This document shows positions 63,128 through 64,000 of a stretch of DNA of 64,000 nucleotides, one piece after another (the stretch's first letter is position 1; the number at the start of each line of letters is the position of its first letter). Below the pieces are notes generated by a model, which was given only the letters and a program-made list of their open reading frames with translations, had not been told where the DNA came from and did no database searches. Location: contig NC_135379.1 of the NCBI RefSeq assembly GCF_049243985.1, positions 14,115,501-14,179,500 on the forward strand, in the 5' to 3' direction. The stretch is from Paroedura picta (taxonomy: Eukaryota; Chordata; Lepidosauria; Squamata; Gekkonidae). Position numbers and translations under genes: made by a program.

Positions 63128-63361
63128 GCAAGCGGGGAAGGTTTGCTTGGCTTGCCTGAGCCTTGTCCCCTTTGTACTTGTTTGGCGTCCATGCGCAGTG
63201 GTTGTGCCTGGATCTGTGTGCTGTGCCTCCCTGAGATGCAGACAAGACTGTTCAGTTGTGCTGCCCCCCCCCCTTACACCACTGGTGTCCATAGTATGCA
63301 GAATCTGCCCCCTCCCCCAATTCGATTTGGGCCTGCCACCTAGCTGTCACTGTGATCGTCA

Positions 63362-63498
63362 GAATAGATTCCAGCGGGTAGCCGTGTTGGTCAGAAGCAG
63401 CAGAACAGATTTAGTCAGGGGCACCTTTAAACCCAGCAAAGCTTCATTCAAGCATGAGCTCTCGTGTGGGAGCACCCTTCCTCACATACAATCTGATG
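63362..63498 (+). repeat. Dispersed terminal-repeat-like element in intron 1 of copy 3
   Basis: GGGTAGCCGTGTTGGTCAGA, GGGGCACCTTTAAACCCAGC and GAGCTCTCGTGTGGGAGCAC; family of 40655-40895. Confidence 0.68.
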
Positions 63499-63624
63499 CA
63501 GGGGGAGTCAAACTGCGGCCCTCCAGGTGTCCATGGACTACAATTCCCATGAGCCCCTGCCAGCATTCGCTCACAGGAATTGTAGTCCATGGACATCTGG
63601 AGGAACGCAGTTTGACTAACCCTG
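63499..63624. mobile_element. hAT-type palindromic MITE
   Basis: Ends CAGGGGGAGTCAAACTGCGG and GCAGTTTGACTAACCCTG. The centre has lost a few bases on one arm. No clear target duplication. It directly follows the dispersed repeat. Confidence 0.8.
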
Positions 63625-63993
63625 CATGGAATGAGGTAGATCTTGAGAGTCAAGTAACATGATGCATCATGCATATGATTAAAAGGTCCCAGGGATATAT
63701 AGGGCATAACAGTAATTTGGCTTTGTTTGCGCTCAGCTGAATTGCATGGAAAATATCTGGCTACAAGAAACATGCAAATGCCTACATTAATATATTCTCC
63801 TGATGTAGACATTTACATTTTAATTTGTGGCCAAATGTTTCTCTTGCGATTCAATCTCCAGTGAATACAAACAAAGCCAAATTGCTGGGTTTTTCCCTAT
63901 TTAAGACCAAGGGCTTTTTCGGTGGAAAGCTTACCTGTACTTTAACAAAGATATCATACTTAACAAGATAACCTCTTTCTTCCCCATCGGCAG

Positions 63994-64000
63994 GTGGCGC
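63994..64000 (+). CDS. PTCHD3: PTCHD3-like copy 3: first bases of exon 2
   Basis: The window ends seven bases after the acceptor CCCCATCGGCAG; GTG GCG C starts the exon as in copy 2 (VA..). The 60 bases before it align with the end of intron 1 in copy 2. Confidence 0.8.

Noticed and set aside
62152-63159. 335-codon open frame over PTCHD3 copy 3 exon 1 in another frame
   Set aside because: It is rich in Ala, Arg and Gly, as expected of a shifted frame in GC-rich coding DNA. The copy 2 equivalent has a different length and sequence, while the PTCHD3 frame is conserved. Only its starting ATG is noted as a possible upstream start.
62162-63292. Long minus-strand frame opposite PTCHD3 copy 3 exon 1
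   Set aside because: Same reason: antisense shadow of a GC-rich exon.

Overview
The window is nuclear DNA of a vertebrate, most likely a squamate reptile. The genes have introns and vertebrate-type splice sites. The repeats are CR1 and L2 LINE ends, a tRNA-derived SINE with an (ACCTTT)n tail like the Sauria SINEs, a CORE-type SINE, a 5S-rRNA-derived SINE, hAT and Harbinger-like MITEs and a Ty3/gypsy chromovirus. A gecko is possible, but nothing here fixes the species.

Host genes. (1) The last coding exon of a PTCHD3-like gene (patched-domain, RND-type, 12 membrane spans) lies at 243-1771 (+). (2) A complete animal type I polyketide synthase (PKS) lies at 7150-19130 on the minus strand. It has six coding exons and 2115 residues, in the order KS-AT-DH-pseudoKR-degenerate ER-KR-ACP with no thioesterase, and its expected catalytic residues are present. 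(3) A second, complete PTCHD3-like gene lies at 51644-58173 (+), with four exons and 868 residues. (4) The first exon and the opening bases of exon 2 of a third PTCHD3-like gene lie at 62360-64000 (+). The three PTCHD3-like genes thus form a direct array with the PKS inside it in the opposite direction.

Repeats. From 20.5 to 33.4 kb there is a nested patch. A LINE-derived segment of about 2.2 kb, which already carried a solo LTR, was duplicated in tandem. Fold-back (inverted) duplications formed within it. A young, whole-looking chromovirus (27045-33042, 5-bp target duplication, LTRs differing at one position of 404 by eye) then inserted into the downstream copy; the upstream copy keeps the empty site. 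From 34 to 51 kb there are decayed repeats: a Harbinger transposase relic, CR1 and L2 ends, a Ty3/gypsy relic, degraded LINEs, MITEs with clear target duplications, and microsatellites.

How the genes may work. PTCHD3 relatives are membrane proteins of the Patched/NPC1 type, known in mammals mainly from male germ cells. Vertebrate PKS genes of this kind are linked to pigment polyenes in parrots and to otolith formation in fish. The PKS here has working-looking DH and KR domains but a decayed ER, which would suit an unsaturated product. No shared function between the PKS and the PTCHD3 genes is shown by the sequence; their closeness may be chance.
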